From NCBI GenBank assembly GCA_937883785.1, contig CALGDE010000027.1, forward strand, positions 1 through 64,000: a stretch of 64,000 nucleotides of DNA, given 5' to 3'. This document shows, piece after piece, positions 16,825 through 26,824 of this stretch. The notes under the pieces were generated by a model, which searched no databases, was not told the origin of the DNA, and worked only from the letters and a program-made list of their open reading frames with translations. Every line of letters begins with the position of its first letter. The first letter of the stretch is position 1. The translations under genes and the position numbers were made by a program. Source of the DNA: an uncultured cyanobacterium. Lineage in GTDB: Bacteria > Cyanobacteriota > Cyanobacteriia > CACIAM-69d.

Positions 16825-18048
16825 TTAGACAGCGGCTGGTGCCTGCATATCGTACCGGATACCTGCTTTTTCCAACCGGCTTAAGGCTTCTCCCAGGCGA
16901 TCGCAGTCAGCAATCAAACTCACCCGCACGTATCCTTCGCCCCCTTCTCCAAAAGCATTACCCGGCGTCATCACCACGCCCGTTTGCTCCAGCACCGACA
17001 GGGCAAAATCTGTGGATCCCATCCCCACCGGACAGGGTACCCACAGGTACATGGTGGCGCGAGTTTTGGGCACATCCCACCCCAGCTTGGCAAAACCGTC
17101 AATTAGAAAATCACGGCGGGTACAATAGCGATTTTGCACTTCCGTTAAATAGGTGTCAGGAAGAGACAGGGCGGTTTCGGCGGCCGTTTGCAAAGCGGAA
17201 AATAAGCCGTAGTCCAGGTTAGTTTTTAAGGTGCGCAATCCTTGAATAATTTGGCTATTGCCCACCACAAAGCCCACACGCCAGCCAGCCATATTGTAGG
17301 TTTTCGACAGGGTATGGAACTCTACGCCGATATCTTTACCGCCGGGAATTTCTAGCAGGCTGGTGGGCTGGTAGCCGTCAAAAGCAAGCTCCGCGTAACA
17401 CAGATCGTGCACCAGCATAATTTCGTAGTGCTGGGCAAATTTCACCACCTCTTCAAAAAATTCCCGCGGGGCGGTGGCAGCAGTGGGGTTGCTGGGGTAG
17501 TTGAAATACAGGATTTTGGCGCGACGGGCCACGTCTTCAGGAATCGCCGACAGGTCAATTAGCCAATTATTTTCCGCCGTTAGTGTCAAACTGTGCACTT
17601 TTGCTCCGGCAATTAGCGGTCCGCGAAAGTGAGCGGGATAAGCGGGGCTAGGCACCAACACCGTGTCCCCTGGGTTTAAGTAGGCGATCGCCAAATGAGC
17701 CAACCCCTCCTTGGACCCCAACAGCGGCAGCGCCTCATTATTCGCGTCTAGGTTTACCCCGTAACGTCGGTAATACCAGTCGGTAATAGCTTTACGGAAA
17801 TTCGCCGTCCCTTCAAAGGGAGGATAGCCGTGGTTGCTGGCATCGGCCAGGGCTGCCTGGGCCGCCTCAATCACCGGCGCAGGGGTAGGACCATCCGGAT
17901 TACCCATCCCCAAATCGATTAAATCTAGCCCCTGCTCCCGCGCTTTAGTCTTTAGCTCATCGAGACGGGCAAATACATAGGGGGGCAAAACGCGCACCCG
18001 GTCGGCAGTTTCAAAGGTTACCGGCTTTGCTGTATTGGGCACCGTCAT
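16825..18048 (-). CDS. Class I aminotransferase, LL-diaminopimelate aminotransferase-like
   Basis: This pyridoxal-phosphate enzyme of 407 residues has fold type I motifs: LGMGNPDGPTP (about 42-52), FNYPSNPTAA (about 182-191), HDLCYAEL (about 214) and the Schiff-base Lys in HTLSKTYNMAGWR (about 245). Cyanobacterial members are annotated as LL-diaminopimelate aminotransferase (lysine and peptidoglycan precursor) or as aspartate/alanine aminotransferase; the precise substrate cannot be fixed by eye. Its ATG overlaps the end of the upstream dehydrogenase gene by four bases, so translational coupling is likely. Confidence 0.87.
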   Translation of the reverse strand: MTVPNTAKPVTFETADRVRVLPPYVFARLDELKTKAREQGLDLIDLGMGNPDGPTPAPVIEAAQAALADASNHGYPPFEGTANFRKAITDWYYRRYGVNLDANNEALPLLGSKEGLAHLAIAYLNPGDTVLVPSPAYPAHFRGPLIAGAKVHSLTLTAENNWLIDLSAIPEDVARRAKILYFNYPSNPTAATAPREFFEEVVKFAQHYEIMLVHDLCYAELAFDGYQPTSLLEIPGGKDIGVEFHTLSKTYNMAGWRVGFVVGNSQIIQGLRTLKTNLDYGLFSALQTAAETALSLPDTYLTEVQNRYCTRRDFLIDGFAKLGWDVPKTRATMYLWVPCPVGMGSTDFALSVLEQTGVVMTPGNAFGEGGEGYVRVSLIADCDRLGEALSRLEKAGIRYDMQAPAAV

Positions 18049-19271
18049 AGGGTTATCTCCTCAGAATGGCGATCGCCATCGGCGTCATAGGGTTGAACGG
18101 GGTGAGCTGATTCTAGCGACGGAGGGGACACACGGGTAGGGGCATTGGTAGAAACCATGGCGCCCATCACCACCGATGGCGATACCGGGAAGGGCAAATG
18201 GTGAATATCGGACCGCTTGTGGCAGGCAAACGTTGCCGCTGCATCCAAATCCTCTAGGGTAATCGCGCCCATACCCATGTCCGCCAAGGTTGTCGGCAGA
18301 TGAATCGCCCGATAAAACTCTAGCAGTTGCTGTCGGGCGGTTGCCGCCAACTGGCTACCCTGCACCATTTCCTCCAGCCGCAGCTGAACCAAAATTCCGT
18401 AGGCTACCTTTTCTCCATGCAGCGTGCCGTGACTGGCAGGCAACTGAGTTAAGCCGTTGTGCACCGCATGGGCTGCCACCGTTCGACATTGGGCACCACC
18501 CACACCGCCAATGACCCCAGCCATCAGCACCGAAGCATCCACCATTTGTTGCCAAGCTTCACCCCCCGGCTCATCCAAGGCCGTAATGGAATATTGCAAC
18601 AATAGATCTCGCAATACTCGCGCCTGCTGCACCGCCGACACAATTAGAGTGTCCTGGGATGTGCCGCTGCTGATGGACGCTTCGTACCACTTCGCCAGGG
18701 CATCACCAATTCCCGCCGCCAGCATCCGATTGGGCGCCGTCGCCACCAGGTTGTAGTCCAAAATCAACAGATCAGGACATTGGTCCAACGGCACGTCATA
18801 CAAAAACGCCCCGTTGTCAGAGTAAACATTAGACAGCGCTGTCCATGCGGCACAGGTCGCTCCCGCAGTGGGCACGGTGACGACAGGAAGTTGACGCTGG
18901 TGGGCTAGAAGCTTCGCCGTATCCAACGCTTTACCACCGCCCAAGCCGATTACAAAATCCGCCTGATGGGTAGCTGCCACTTGGTTAAGACGTGCCAATA
19001 CGGATTCGCTGCAGTCGGGGGCGGTGCTGGCGGTGGTGGCAGTAAAGCCTGTTAAAGCAGTGTCTAGGCTGGCTTGGGCTGCGGCGATCGCCCGTTCTCC
19101 CCCCACCACAATGGGACGGGAGCCAAATTTTTCCAGCGCCGACCCGGCACCGGCCAAAATCCCTGAACCACGCACCACTCGACCTGGTGCGATCGCCAAT
19201 GCGCCCGAGAAAGCAGATACGGGAGCCGATTGGGGCAAGGTGGAGGTGGTGGGGTCTGGAAAGTTGGACAT
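18045..19271 (-). CDS. Iron-containing alcohol dehydrogenase family protein (GldA-like)
   Basis: The 408-residue protein belongs to the group III metal-dependent dehydrogenases. The nucleotide-binding GLGGGKALDTAK (about 115-126) is present. Likely metal ligands are Asp in GIGDALAKWYEA (about 189), His in AAHAVHNGLT (about 270) and His in SHGTLHGEKVAYG (about 286). Substrates in the family include glycerol, small alcohols and sn-glycerol-1-phosphate; none is indicated here. The last 40 residues, beyond the catalytic domain, are polar and family-atypical. It is the first gene of the operon with the aminotransferase and glycosyltransferase, preceded by MITE copies. Confidence 0.85.
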   Translation of the reverse strand: MSNFPDPTTSTLPQSAPVSAFSGALAIAPGRVVRGSGILAGAGSALEKFGSRPIVVGGERAIAAAQASLDTALTGFTATTASTAPDCSESVLARLNQVAATHQADFVIGLGGGKALDTAKLLAHQRQLPVVTVPTAGATCAAWTALSNVYSDNGAFLYDVPLDQCPDLLILDYNLVATAPNRMLAAGIGDALAKWYEASISSGTSQDTLIVSAVQQARVLRDLLLQYSITALDEPGGEAWQQMVDASVLMAGVIGGVGGAQCRTVAAHAVHNGLTQLPASHGTLHGEKVAYGILVQLRLEEMVQGSQLAATARQQLLEFYRAIHLPTTLADMGMGAITLEDLDAAATFACHKRSDIHHLPFPVSPSVVMGAMVSTNAPTRVSPPSLESAHPVQPYDADGDRHSEEITL

Positions 19272-19411
19272 AAAAGATTTAGAGCAATAAATCTGAACGG
19301 CTTAATGGACTGTTAGAAATTCGCTGGCATCAATTTGCGGAGGCTTTTTAAAACTGACTGATCACCTGTCTGATTACTTGTTGTTCATCTGGATGGTTGC
19401 TTGCGAAACCG

Positions 19412-19540
19412 AGGGCTGTCATCGTTTAAATCTCAAAGCCAGTAACTAAAGAGGTTTCAGCCCCTCATATACTTTGTTTTAAAAGGGCGTGAACTCCCTA
19501 CTGTGTAAGGCTTCTGATGCTGAATTGATGACACGTTCTA
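19412..19540 (+). mobile_element. MITE-like repeat, copy A
   Basis: A 129-bp member of a dispersed family. The left half is bounded by GGGCTG and CAGCCCC. The right half runs GGGCGTGAACTCCCTACTG ... TTCTGATGCTGAATTGATGACACGTTCT. The left end AGGGCTGTCATCGTTTAA and the complement of the right end TAGAACGTGTCATCAATTCA are imperfect terminal inverted repeats. No coding capacity. Confidence 0.75.
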
Positions 19541-19687
19541 AGTTTTGCGACACCTGTTTTCCAGTAACGCTGGAAGTCACAAACTGATCGCTAACTCCTA
19601 ACAGTTGATTCACTATCGTAGCAATTTCAGCCAACCAAGAAGACGGAAGCCTACCCATTAATGCCGCCCCTAGCAAGGAGCATTAAC

Positions 19688-19832
19688 GGGGACTGTGGTC
19701 ATTTAAGCCTCAAAGTCTTTAGCTCAAAGCCCTTAGCTGCAAGGGTTCCAGCCCCTAAAACTTTTTACGCTAAAAAGGCGTGAACTCCCCACCACGTGAA
19801 GCTTTTGATGCTCAGTGGATGACATGCCCTAA
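19688..19832 (+). mobile_element. MITE-like repeat, copy B
   Basis: A 145-bp copy in the same orientation, 148 bp from copy A. It shows GGGTTCCAGCCCCTAAAA in the centre, AAAGGCGTGAACTCCCCACC, and the right end GATGACATGCCCTAA, which abuts the stop of ycf51 on the other strand. Copies A and B fill most of the intergenic gap between ycf51 and the dehydrogenase operon. Confidence 0.75.
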
Positions 19833-20332
19833 TGGGGATAGATAGTTACCGTTGGGTTTTCGTCGATGCGCTTAGTGAGCGATCGCGAAATTTCTCCCAC
19901 ATACGCCGGCTCGGAAACTTCATCATCTAGGTGCCGAATTTCCCGTGCCCGCACCACCAATGGAGCCACCGCCGCCCCCAAACGACCGGGCGAGTATAGG
20001 TCTAACGCCGCCTGCCGCAACGTGGCATCCAGGGTGTCGTCATCTAAGTCCATGGGCACGGCAATCACCGTATCAACGCCGCCAGTGTCGTAAACCAGGG
20101 AATAGCGAGCTGCTCCTTCGATGATGGGACGCTGGAAAAACGCCAGCCCAAAGCCAAACAGCCCCGCCACCAAAACACCGGTAAACGCGGTGATTCCCAC
20201 CATACGAAAGCGAAATCCCCAGCCGAAAACAAAAGCCAAAATCGTAAACAAAAGGCAGGCGATGTCAAACAGCCCTAAGTATTTTGCCCCTTCCAGGGAC
20301 AGGGCAGTGACGTCAAGGGAGCTAATATCCAT
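19829..20332 (-). CDS. ycf51: Ycf51 family protein
   Basis: The 167-residue protein has two membrane segments (about 15-40 and 45-68) followed by a soluble domain with the Ycf51 pattern RYSLVYDTGGVDTVIAVP, TLDATLRQAALDLYSPGRLG and GEISRSLTKR. Ycf51 is found in cyanobacteria and red-lineage plastids and has no assigned function. The gene is 82 bp downstream of the ABC1 kinase gene on the same strand; they may share a transcript. The stop codon touches MITE copy B. Confidence 0.9.
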   Translation of the reverse strand: MDISSLDVTALSLEGAKYLGLFDIACLLFTILAFVFGWGFRFRMVGITAFTGVLVAGLFGFGLAFFQRPIIEGAARYSLVYDTGGVDTVIAVPMDLDDDTLDATLRQAALDLYSPGRLGAAVAPLVVRAREIRHLDDEVSEPAYVGEISRSLTKRIDENPTVTIYPH

Positions 20333-20414
20333 AAATTTAAATACGGCAGTACACGGGATTAAATGCGACGGAAACGAAGAATTTAAACAGCTTTAACCAG
20401 CAAGCTTTATTTTT

Positions 20415-22100
20415 CTAATTTTCCATCAGTTTGTCTAGGCGCTCTCGCAATTGCAGGCGAATCAGCGATCGCACAAATACAAAACCGCCGACGCCGGCGA
20501 TCGCAAAAGCAAAAATCGCCCAGTTCATCAAATTGCCGCTCACCAGCACCGCCCCCACCAACGCTCCAAATCCAGTGATTACCCCATAAATTAGGGACTT
20601 AATGCCCATATTGATTCGGCGCAGGGCGCGATCGCTTTCCAACGCCTGCACCCGAATTTCCAGCTCCCCCTGCATTACCCGCTCTTCCAGGCGCAACACC
20701 GCCATTTCCAGTGGGCTGGGCTTGCGGATTTTTTCCGTCAGAAACAAGGTCGCCTGCTTCGCCACCTCCAACAACCCGCGACTTCCCGCTTCCTGGATTC
20801 CCGCCCATCGCTTCACAAAGGGTTTTGCCGCTGCCAACAGGTTATAGCTGGGATCCAACCGTCGAGCGATGCCATCCAAAGTGGTCAGAGATTTCAGCGC
20901 ATAGGTCATCTGCGCCGGCAATCGAAAAGGTTGCTCCTCAAACAGGGATGCAATTTCCTTTTGCATTTGCACAAACTCGCCCACCTCCACTGGTCGTTCG
21001 GCAAATTTTTCCAGCGTAAAATCCAACAATTTACGCACCGGTCTCATATCAGAAACCGGCTCAATAAATCCCATTTCAATTAAAGTATTCAGCACCCCTT
21101 CTGTGTCTTTTTTCAACACAGAGAACAGGGTTTGAACCATTTGCTCTTTGGCTAACGACTGCATCTCCACAGCCATACCAAAATCGTAGAAAATCAGCTC
21201 GCCTTCAGGAGTCACTGCTAAATTTCCCGGGTGGGGATCCGCATGGAAAAAGCCGTCCTGTAAGAACTGTTTTAAATAGCAGCAAATCCCTAGTTCATTA
21301 AGGGCTTTCACATCAACACCCATGGACTCCAGGCGGGGCACATCGTCTACTTTAGTGCCCGATAAATACTCCATTACCAGAACTTTAGACGTGGTGTAAG
21401 GCCAGTAAATCTTAGGGACAATTACGCCTGGATAGTTCTGGAAGTTACCGCGAAATCGTTCAGCATTTTGGGCTTCTTGGAGATAATCAATTTCCCGAAA
21501 TAAGATTCGGAAAAATTCATCATAAATTCCTTGTAAATCGTAAGTCTTAGCCCAAGGAAAGCGCTTGTTGCAAAATTCAATTAGCTGCTGAACAACGGTG
21601 GAGTCTAACTTAATCAGCGGCTCCAGCCCCGGGCGCTGCACCTTAACTACCACTTCTTCCCCGTTGGGCAACATAGCCCGATGCACCTGACCCAAACTGG
21701 CGGCAGCGATGGGGTTGGGGTCAAAACGCTGAAACAGTTCGCCAATATGCTGCCCCAACTCCTGTTCCACTCGGGCGATCGCCTCAGCGGAACTAAAAGG
21801 AGGCACTGAATCTTGAAGTTCGCTTAGGGCTGAAATATAAGTTTTTGGAAGTAAATCAGGACGGGTGGACAACGCCTGCCCCACCTTAATAAACGCTGGT
21901 CCCAACTCCACCAGCTTTTGCACCAGCCACCGGGCTCGCTTTTCCTGGCGCCGTTCATTTTTATGGCGCCCCAGCGCAATATCTAGCCCAAGCCCGGTAA
22001 AAAATCTGGCAAAAGCGCTGAATACGCTGATGCGGCGGGACATCAACGAATACCGCGATCGCTGCCAAATAGGTTGAGGGGGAAGTTGCCGAGCCAGCAT
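20415..22100 (-). CDS. ABC1/AarF/UbiB atypical protein kinase
   Basis: The 561-residue protein carries all UbiB signatures: the KxGQ motif in FIKVGQALSTRPDLLP (about 70-85), the Ala-rich loop AAASLGQVH (about 131-139), HADPHPGN (about 285-292) and the DFG metal site YDFGM (about 304). The C terminus holds two membrane helices (about 495-545). ABC1 kinases are ATPases/kinases linked to prenyl-lipid metabolism (quinones, tocopherol) at thylakoid plastoglobules in plants; the target here is not known. Neighbouring ycf51 lies downstream. Confidence 0.92.
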   Translation of the reverse strand: MLARQLPPQPIWQRSRYSLMSRRISVFSAFARFFTGLGLDIALGRHKNERRQEKRARWLVQKLVELGPAFIKVGQALSTRPDLLPKTYISALSELQDSVPPFSSAEAIARVEQELGQHIGELFQRFDPNPIAAASLGQVHRAMLPNGEEVVVKVQRPGLEPLIKLDSTVVQQLIEFCNKRFPWAKTYDLQGIYDEFFRILFREIDYLQEAQNAERFRGNFQNYPGVIVPKIYWPYTTSKVLVMEYLSGTKVDDVPRLESMGVDVKALNELGICCYLKQFLQDGFFHADPHPGNLAVTPEGELIFYDFGMAVEMQSLAKEQMVQTLFSVLKKDTEGVLNTLIEMGFIEPVSDMRPVRKLLDFTLEKFAERPVEVGEFVQMQKEIASLFEEQPFRLPAQMTYALKSLTTLDGIARRLDPSYNLLAAAKPFVKRWAGIQEAGSRGLLEVAKQATLFLTEKIRKPSPLEMAVLRLEERVMQGELEIRVQALESDRALRRINMGIKSLIYGVITGFGALVGAVLVSGNLMNWAIFAFAIAGVGGFVFVRSLIRLQLRERLDKLMEN

Positions 22101-22681
22101 GCACCAAAAAGCGAAAAACCAACGAACTCTAATCTAGGAAGAACAAAAATTCAGGAAAAACAAAGGCATTCAAACACTAGCAAGCACACCGTCACTAAGA
22201 CGTTAAATCTCAAAATGCTTTTCTTTTGCTGGTCCTAGTGTACGAGATTTCAGAGCCTAGCCCATAGTTATCCGCCACCTTTTCGGTATCTCTACCTATC
22301 CGCCAGCAAATCCCCCGCTTTTCCGTTGAACCCTTGGGACACCGGCATAAACCCTGTTTAGCTTCCTTCAAACTCAGCGATCGCCTTTTAGCGTCGAATA
22401 TTGACCAAACTTTAGTCAGCATCAGTAACATCCTTGACCAAAAACACCCTCCGCGTCACTTTTTGAGACAATAACGAAAGGGTGTTCTACGGCTGTCCTT
22501 TGCACTTTTCCCGCCTCTATAGGGCGATATATCGGGCAATATAAGGAAACAGAAAAAGTGGCATTGGGTGGTCAATATACGGAAAGTCAGAGTGCGTTAT
22601 TAACAAACCGCCAGACGTTACTACGAAGTTAGGAATCCCATGTCCACCACCACACAACCGTCCACTTCAGCATAAACACGA
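22101..22681. other. Intergenic region upstream of the ABC1 kinase
   Basis: About 580 bases without a convincing gene. A 73-codon reading frame on the minus strand (22210-22431) has no family resemblance. No hairpin terminator or known RNA was recognised. MITE copy C begins at its end. Confidence 0.4.
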
Positions 22682-22811
22682 GGAGCCATCACCATTTCAG
22701 CCTTAACGTCTTTAGCCGTGAGGGTTTCAGCCCCTAACCAATGTTTTTTGGAAAGGGCGTGGAATCCCTGCTGCGTAAAACTTCTGGCACTCAATGATGA
22801 CACGCCCTAAA
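22682..22811 (+). mobile_element. MITE-like repeat, copy C
   Basis: The right two thirds are well preserved: GTGAGGGTTTCAGCCCCTAA, AAAGGGCGTGGAATCCCTGC and the end CAATGATGACACGCCCTAAA. The left end (GAGCCATCACCATTTCAGCC) is diverged. GGGCGTG (22755-22761) and CACGCCC (22801-22807) form the right-half hairpin. Confidence 0.72.
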
Positions 22812-22839
22812 CTTATGACGCTTAAACTCGTGATGCTGA

Positions 22840-22891
22840 GCTGGTCCCCTTACAGCTCTTGGCTTCGAGATTTAATGGGTCACAGCCCTCA
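22840..22891 (-). mobile_element. MITE-like repeat, partial inverted copy C2
   Basis: Read on the minus strand, this gives GAGGGCTGTGACCCATTAAA then CTCGAAGCCAAGAGCTGTAA, matching the left half of the family. It lies 28 bp from copy C in opposite orientation. The right half is absent. Confidence 0.6.
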
Positions 22892-22940
22892 ATAGCAAGT
22901 TGATAGAAACAACACAGGATACGTGGACAAAACGCGCGAC

Positions 22941-23648
22941 ATGGAAAATTCCGGCGACGGTCAACAGCGAATTAAGCAATGGATGAGCCAGGTGAAGTGC
23001 CGTAGCTGGCGGGCGTTGGCTGAGCGATCAGGCGTTTCGCTCTATCAAATTCGTCAGCTTCGCGAGGGGGAAGTGGCGCGAATGCGACTGGAAACTTTGG
23101 GGCAGCTAGCGAAGGCATTGGAGGTTACCACCGTTGATTTGCTGGCCGCCGTTACTGAAATTTCTCCAGACCTAGGCACAGATGGAGAGCTGGAGCCTGA
23201 TGAGGACGGGGCAGAAGCCCTATCGGGTGGTTTGGTGGACAGTGCCCGAGAACTGGCGGCAATTCAGCAAGAATACGATCGCCTGAAGGACGAAGTTCAA
23301 CATAACCAGGACCAGGTTTGGGAAGGGTTTCAGAAAGATTCCCTGGCGATTTTGGAGCCGTGGTTGCTGAGCTGGTATAAAGCGGTGGAAGCGGTACAGA
23401 AAAATCCGCAGATTCCCGCTAACCGATTGCTTTTATTGCTGCGCCCCCTGGACGAATTGCTGGAGCATTGGGAAGTGGTGCAAATTGCCCCCATCGGCGA
23501 GGAGGTGGCTTTTGATCCCCAGTGGCACCAGGTGTCCCAGGGCAAAGCAGAGCCCGGCGATCGCGTCCAAGTCACCATGCCCGGCTTCCGCCACCACGGA
23601 AAACTACTGCACCGTGCCCAGGTAAAACCCGTTAATTTGCTGGACTAG
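22941..23648 (+). CDS. XRE helix-turn-helix protein with GrpE-like C-terminal domain
   Basis: From ATG 22941 the product has 235 residues; an in-frame GTG at 22923 would add six. Residues about 8-70 form an XRE-type helix-turn-helix (RALAERSGVSLYQIRQLREG ... LGQLAKALEVTTVDLL). A coiled-coil stretch follows (about 105-135). The C terminus (about 160-233: LLRPLDELLEHWEVVQIAPI, GEEVAFDPQWHQ, VQVTMPGFRHHGKLLHRAQV) resembles the GrpE beta-head, where GxxFDPxxHxA and LxxxRVxPAxVxV are typical. The DNA target, if any, and a DnaK link are inference. The stop codon overlaps a degenerate MITE copy. Confidence 0.78.
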   Translation: MENSGDGQQRIKQWMSQVKCRSWRALAERSGVSLYQIRQLREGEVARMRLETLGQLAKALEVTTVDLLAAVTEISPDLGTDGELEPDEDGAEALSGGLVDSARELAAIQQEYDRLKDEVQHNQDQVWEGFQKDSLAILEPWLLSWYKAVEAVQKNPQIPANRLLLLLRPLDELLEHWEVVQIAPIGEEVAFDPQWHQVSQGKAEPGDRVQVTMPGFRHHGKLLHRAQVKPVNLLD

Positions 23649-23712
23649 GGGCTTAATCATTTAACCTTTTAACCTTAAAAGCCTCTAATGACAAGGATTT
23701 CAGCCTCTAGAC
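23646..23712 (+). mobile_element. MITE-like repeat, degenerate partial copy D
   Basis: TAGGGGCTTAATCATTTAAC and GGATTTCAGCCTCTAG match the left half of the family at low identity. The repeat begins at the stop codon of the XRE-GrpE-like gene. Confidence 0.45.
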
Positions 23713-23745
23713 TGTCTTGCTTTGATAGCCCCCTAGGCAAAGTAA

Positions 23746-24732
23746 TTAGCGTGCCAAGGTGGGGTCTAGCCATAGCAGCAGCTCATCGAGTAGGCGATTT
23801 AAATCTCGGTAAACAATTTCATCTTTGACCCAATTACCAATGGCGTTAAAGGAGTCGCCAACATTGCCGAAGCGATCGCCCAACCCGGCTAATCCAGAGG
23901 CAGACAATTCCATCTCCTGACCAATGGGCGTTAAATGGTTGCCTGCCAGCAATTGAATTGAGCTTAAATGCCCAAAGCGTTCTGAAAAAATTGAGTACAG
24001 CTCCCGCGACTGATCAATTTCATCAGTTTTAAACTTGACGATTAAATTGCGGCGAATATGATATTTCTCCTCAATTAATTGAAAAGTTTCATCGGGCGTT
24101 GGATCAAATTCCAAGTTGTTAGAAATTGGGCTAAATCGACGCCCTAAATTTGGATTTTCCTGGCGGCGATCGCCCAGCCATTGATTCACTGACTGGTTGA
24201 TCGACTGGCTAATCGACCGCCCTAATTCCCCCGGCAAATTGACATTAACTCCCTTGTCCAACCCATCCTGCATATTCCGCTCCATCCGCTGCACTAGGGG
24301 CGCAAACTGATCCATCAGCGGCACCGCCCGAGTGGCTGGAAAATTATTGAACGAAATAAACATATTCCCTGCCCGCTCCACCGACATGGCGCTCCCCAGC
24401 AACAAATGCAGCTTGCAGCCCATACTGTGCCCAAGACCGTACACTGGCAAAGTGCGCCGCCGCAGTTTACCCAGGCGATATAGGTGATCGCGAGTTTGCT
24501 CAAATTCTGTAAATACGTCTCGGGCGATCGTCCAATGGTCAAAGGTATTAACAAAGGGCGTCGCAACAATCGCATACCCTTGATCCGCCAAATGCTCCAG
24601 CAACCAGCGATAGGTAAACTGAGGAGCCGCTGCGATAAATGCCCCGCCGAGGAAGTGGATTAGGGCGATCGGTCGAGGGGGCAGCAATACCCAGTTGCCA
24701 TTAATTTCTTGCCAAGACGTAGATGACGCCAT
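23746..24732 (-). CDS. DUF1350 alpha/beta-hydrolase-like protein
   Basis: This 328-residue protein belongs to the DUF1350 family of cyanobacteria and plants. An alpha/beta-hydrolase-like layout is visible: a HFLGGAF strand-turn near residue 27, a nucleophile-elbow motif GLGHSMGCKLHLLL (Ser about 102) and LLAGNHLTP with a candidate catalytic His late in the chain (about 263). No lipobox or signal peptide is present, so a cytoplasmic or peripheral membrane location is likely. Substrate unknown. A lid-like insertion with SISQSINQSVNQ is low-complexity. It is 23 bp downstream of the nuclease gene on the same strand. Confidence 0.85.
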   Translation of the reverse strand: MASSTSWQEINGNWVLLPPRPIALIHFLGGAFIAAAPQFTYRWLLEHLADQGYAIVATPFVNTFDHWTIARDVFTEFEQTRDHLYRLGKLRRRTLPVYGLGHSMGCKLHLLLGSAMSVERAGNMFISFNNFPATRAVPLMDQFAPLVQRMERNMQDGLDKGVNVNLPGELGRSISQSINQSVNQWLGDRRQENPNLGRRFSPISNNLEFDPTPDETFQLIEEKYHIRRNLIVKFKTDEIDQSRELYSIFSERFGHLSSIQLLAGNHLTPIGQEMELSASGLAGLGDRFGNVGDSFNAIGNWVKDEIVYRDLNRLLDELLLWLDPTLAR

Positions 24733-24755
24733 ATGAGGTAGAGCTTATTAAAAAA

Positions 24756-25832
24756 CTACGTACTATGGTATCGACTCTGTTGGTCAAAAGTTGCTTTCTC
24801 GAAACTTGCCCAGTTTTTAAGACGTTTCAACCAATCTCTCTGAGCTAGCTGCAAGAACTCGCTGACGCTAATAGCCAATGGCACATCTTGCTCTAAATTT
24901 CTTTCAGAAGCGTACCACCTGAAATAGCTTTTTAAATATTCTTCAACTTGAATAATTCCATCCTCAGGCACGCCTCTGAGAGGACTTGAGGCACCTTTAC
25001 GAAAGCGTTTCGGTAGACGTAAGCATTCGACCGTTCCATCCAACGTTGAGTAAAGCATTTCCATTTTCAAGATTTTGTCGCTCCGTGGAAGGTACGCAAA
25101 TAGCTTCACTCGATCTGGTTGTCCGAGTCCCTGGACCTTAATACAAGAACGCCAGTCACCAGGATATATTTTATTTCTCCCTCGACTCTGACCGAAAGTA
25201 ATCCCTAATTTAGTAACTTTCGAACCCATTGCTGGATGTAAAGAGAAACATTGCTCACGCAAATTCAAAATCCATTCAACCAACCTCCTATCTTTTCTCT
25301 GAAGAGCCTTCCTCCAAGTTTCTCCATACTGATCTATCTGAATTTCAGACTTATTCTCTAAGTTAATGCTAGGAAGTTTTAATCGCTTTCCAACAGCCTC
25401 ACTTGCATTGGCATCAGTTAGCTGAAACAAAAACTTCTCATTTTCTGGCACTACTGAGAAGCAGAGAAGCTGGAATTGGAGGGTGGAATATTTTTGATCA
25501 ATAAAGTTATGGCGGTGAAAGACAGGAGCGATCGCAATCAATTTTGGTTGACGCAATAAATCAACGCCAGGAAGATTAGGAGCTTCGTTAATCAAGTTGT
25601 CGTAATAACGAGTCAACTGCTGAACAACGTATCGATCTTCCGTATTTTTCAATTCCAGAATGACTATTGTCCCATCAGCATCAGCCGCCACGATATCGCA
25701 GATTTCCCCTGCGATTCGAAGCTGCTGAGCGACAGGACAATATCCTAAACACTCCTCTAAATTCTGGAAAAGAAACTTCTCTAGCGCTGCCTCATTTTCA
25801 AATTGCCACTTCCCATCAACCAGCTTAAGCAT
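24756..25832 (-). CDS. NucS/DUF91-like PD-(D/E)XK nuclease family protein
   Basis: The first 130 of 358 residues resemble the NucS/RecB-like nuclease fold: EICDIVAAD (Asp46), then ILELKNTEDRYVVQQLTRYY with Glu60 and Lys62, giving the D-ExK active-site pattern. The rest (about 170-358) has no family I recognise. Predicted activity is DNA cleavage, perhaps on branched or mismatched DNA; the substrate is unknown. The start codon lies only 14 bp after the chlL stop, so it is probably co-transcribed with the DPOR genes, an unusual partnership. The gene looks more AT-rich and has fewer HIP1 sites (one, about 25529) than most neighbours, which suggests separate acquisition. Confidence 0.75.
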   Translation of the reverse strand: MLKLVDGKWQFENEAALEKFLFQNLEECLGYCPVAQQLRIAGEICDIVAADADGTIVILELKNTEDRYVVQQLTRYYDNLINEAPNLPGVDLLRQPKLIAIAPVFHRHNFIDQKYSTLQFQLLCFSVVPENEKFLFQLTDANASEAVGKRLKLPSINLENKSEIQIDQYGETWRKALQRKDRRLVEWILNLREQCFSLHPAMGSKVTKLGITFGQSRGRNKIYPGDWRSCIKVQGLGQPDRVKLFAYLPRSDKILKMEMLYSTLDGTVECLRLPKRFRKGASSPLRGVPEDGIIQVEEYLKSYFRWYASERNLEQDVPLAISVSEFLQLAQRDWLKRLKNWASFEKATFDQQSRYHST

Positions 25833-25846
25833 TGACTTTTAACTTT

Positions 25847-26776
<930 letters not shown>

Positions 26777-26824
26777 TTACTGTTGGCGGGGACTGGGTAA
26801 AAGACTGGAGAAACGATAAATTGC

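Noticed and set aside
19479-19676. 65-codon minus-strand reading frame
   Set aside because: It lies across MITE copy A and has no family resemblance or ribosome binding site.
22210-22431. 73-codon minus-strand reading frame upstream of the ABC1 kinase
   Set aside because: Composition is not protein-like and no motif or conserved block is recognisable.
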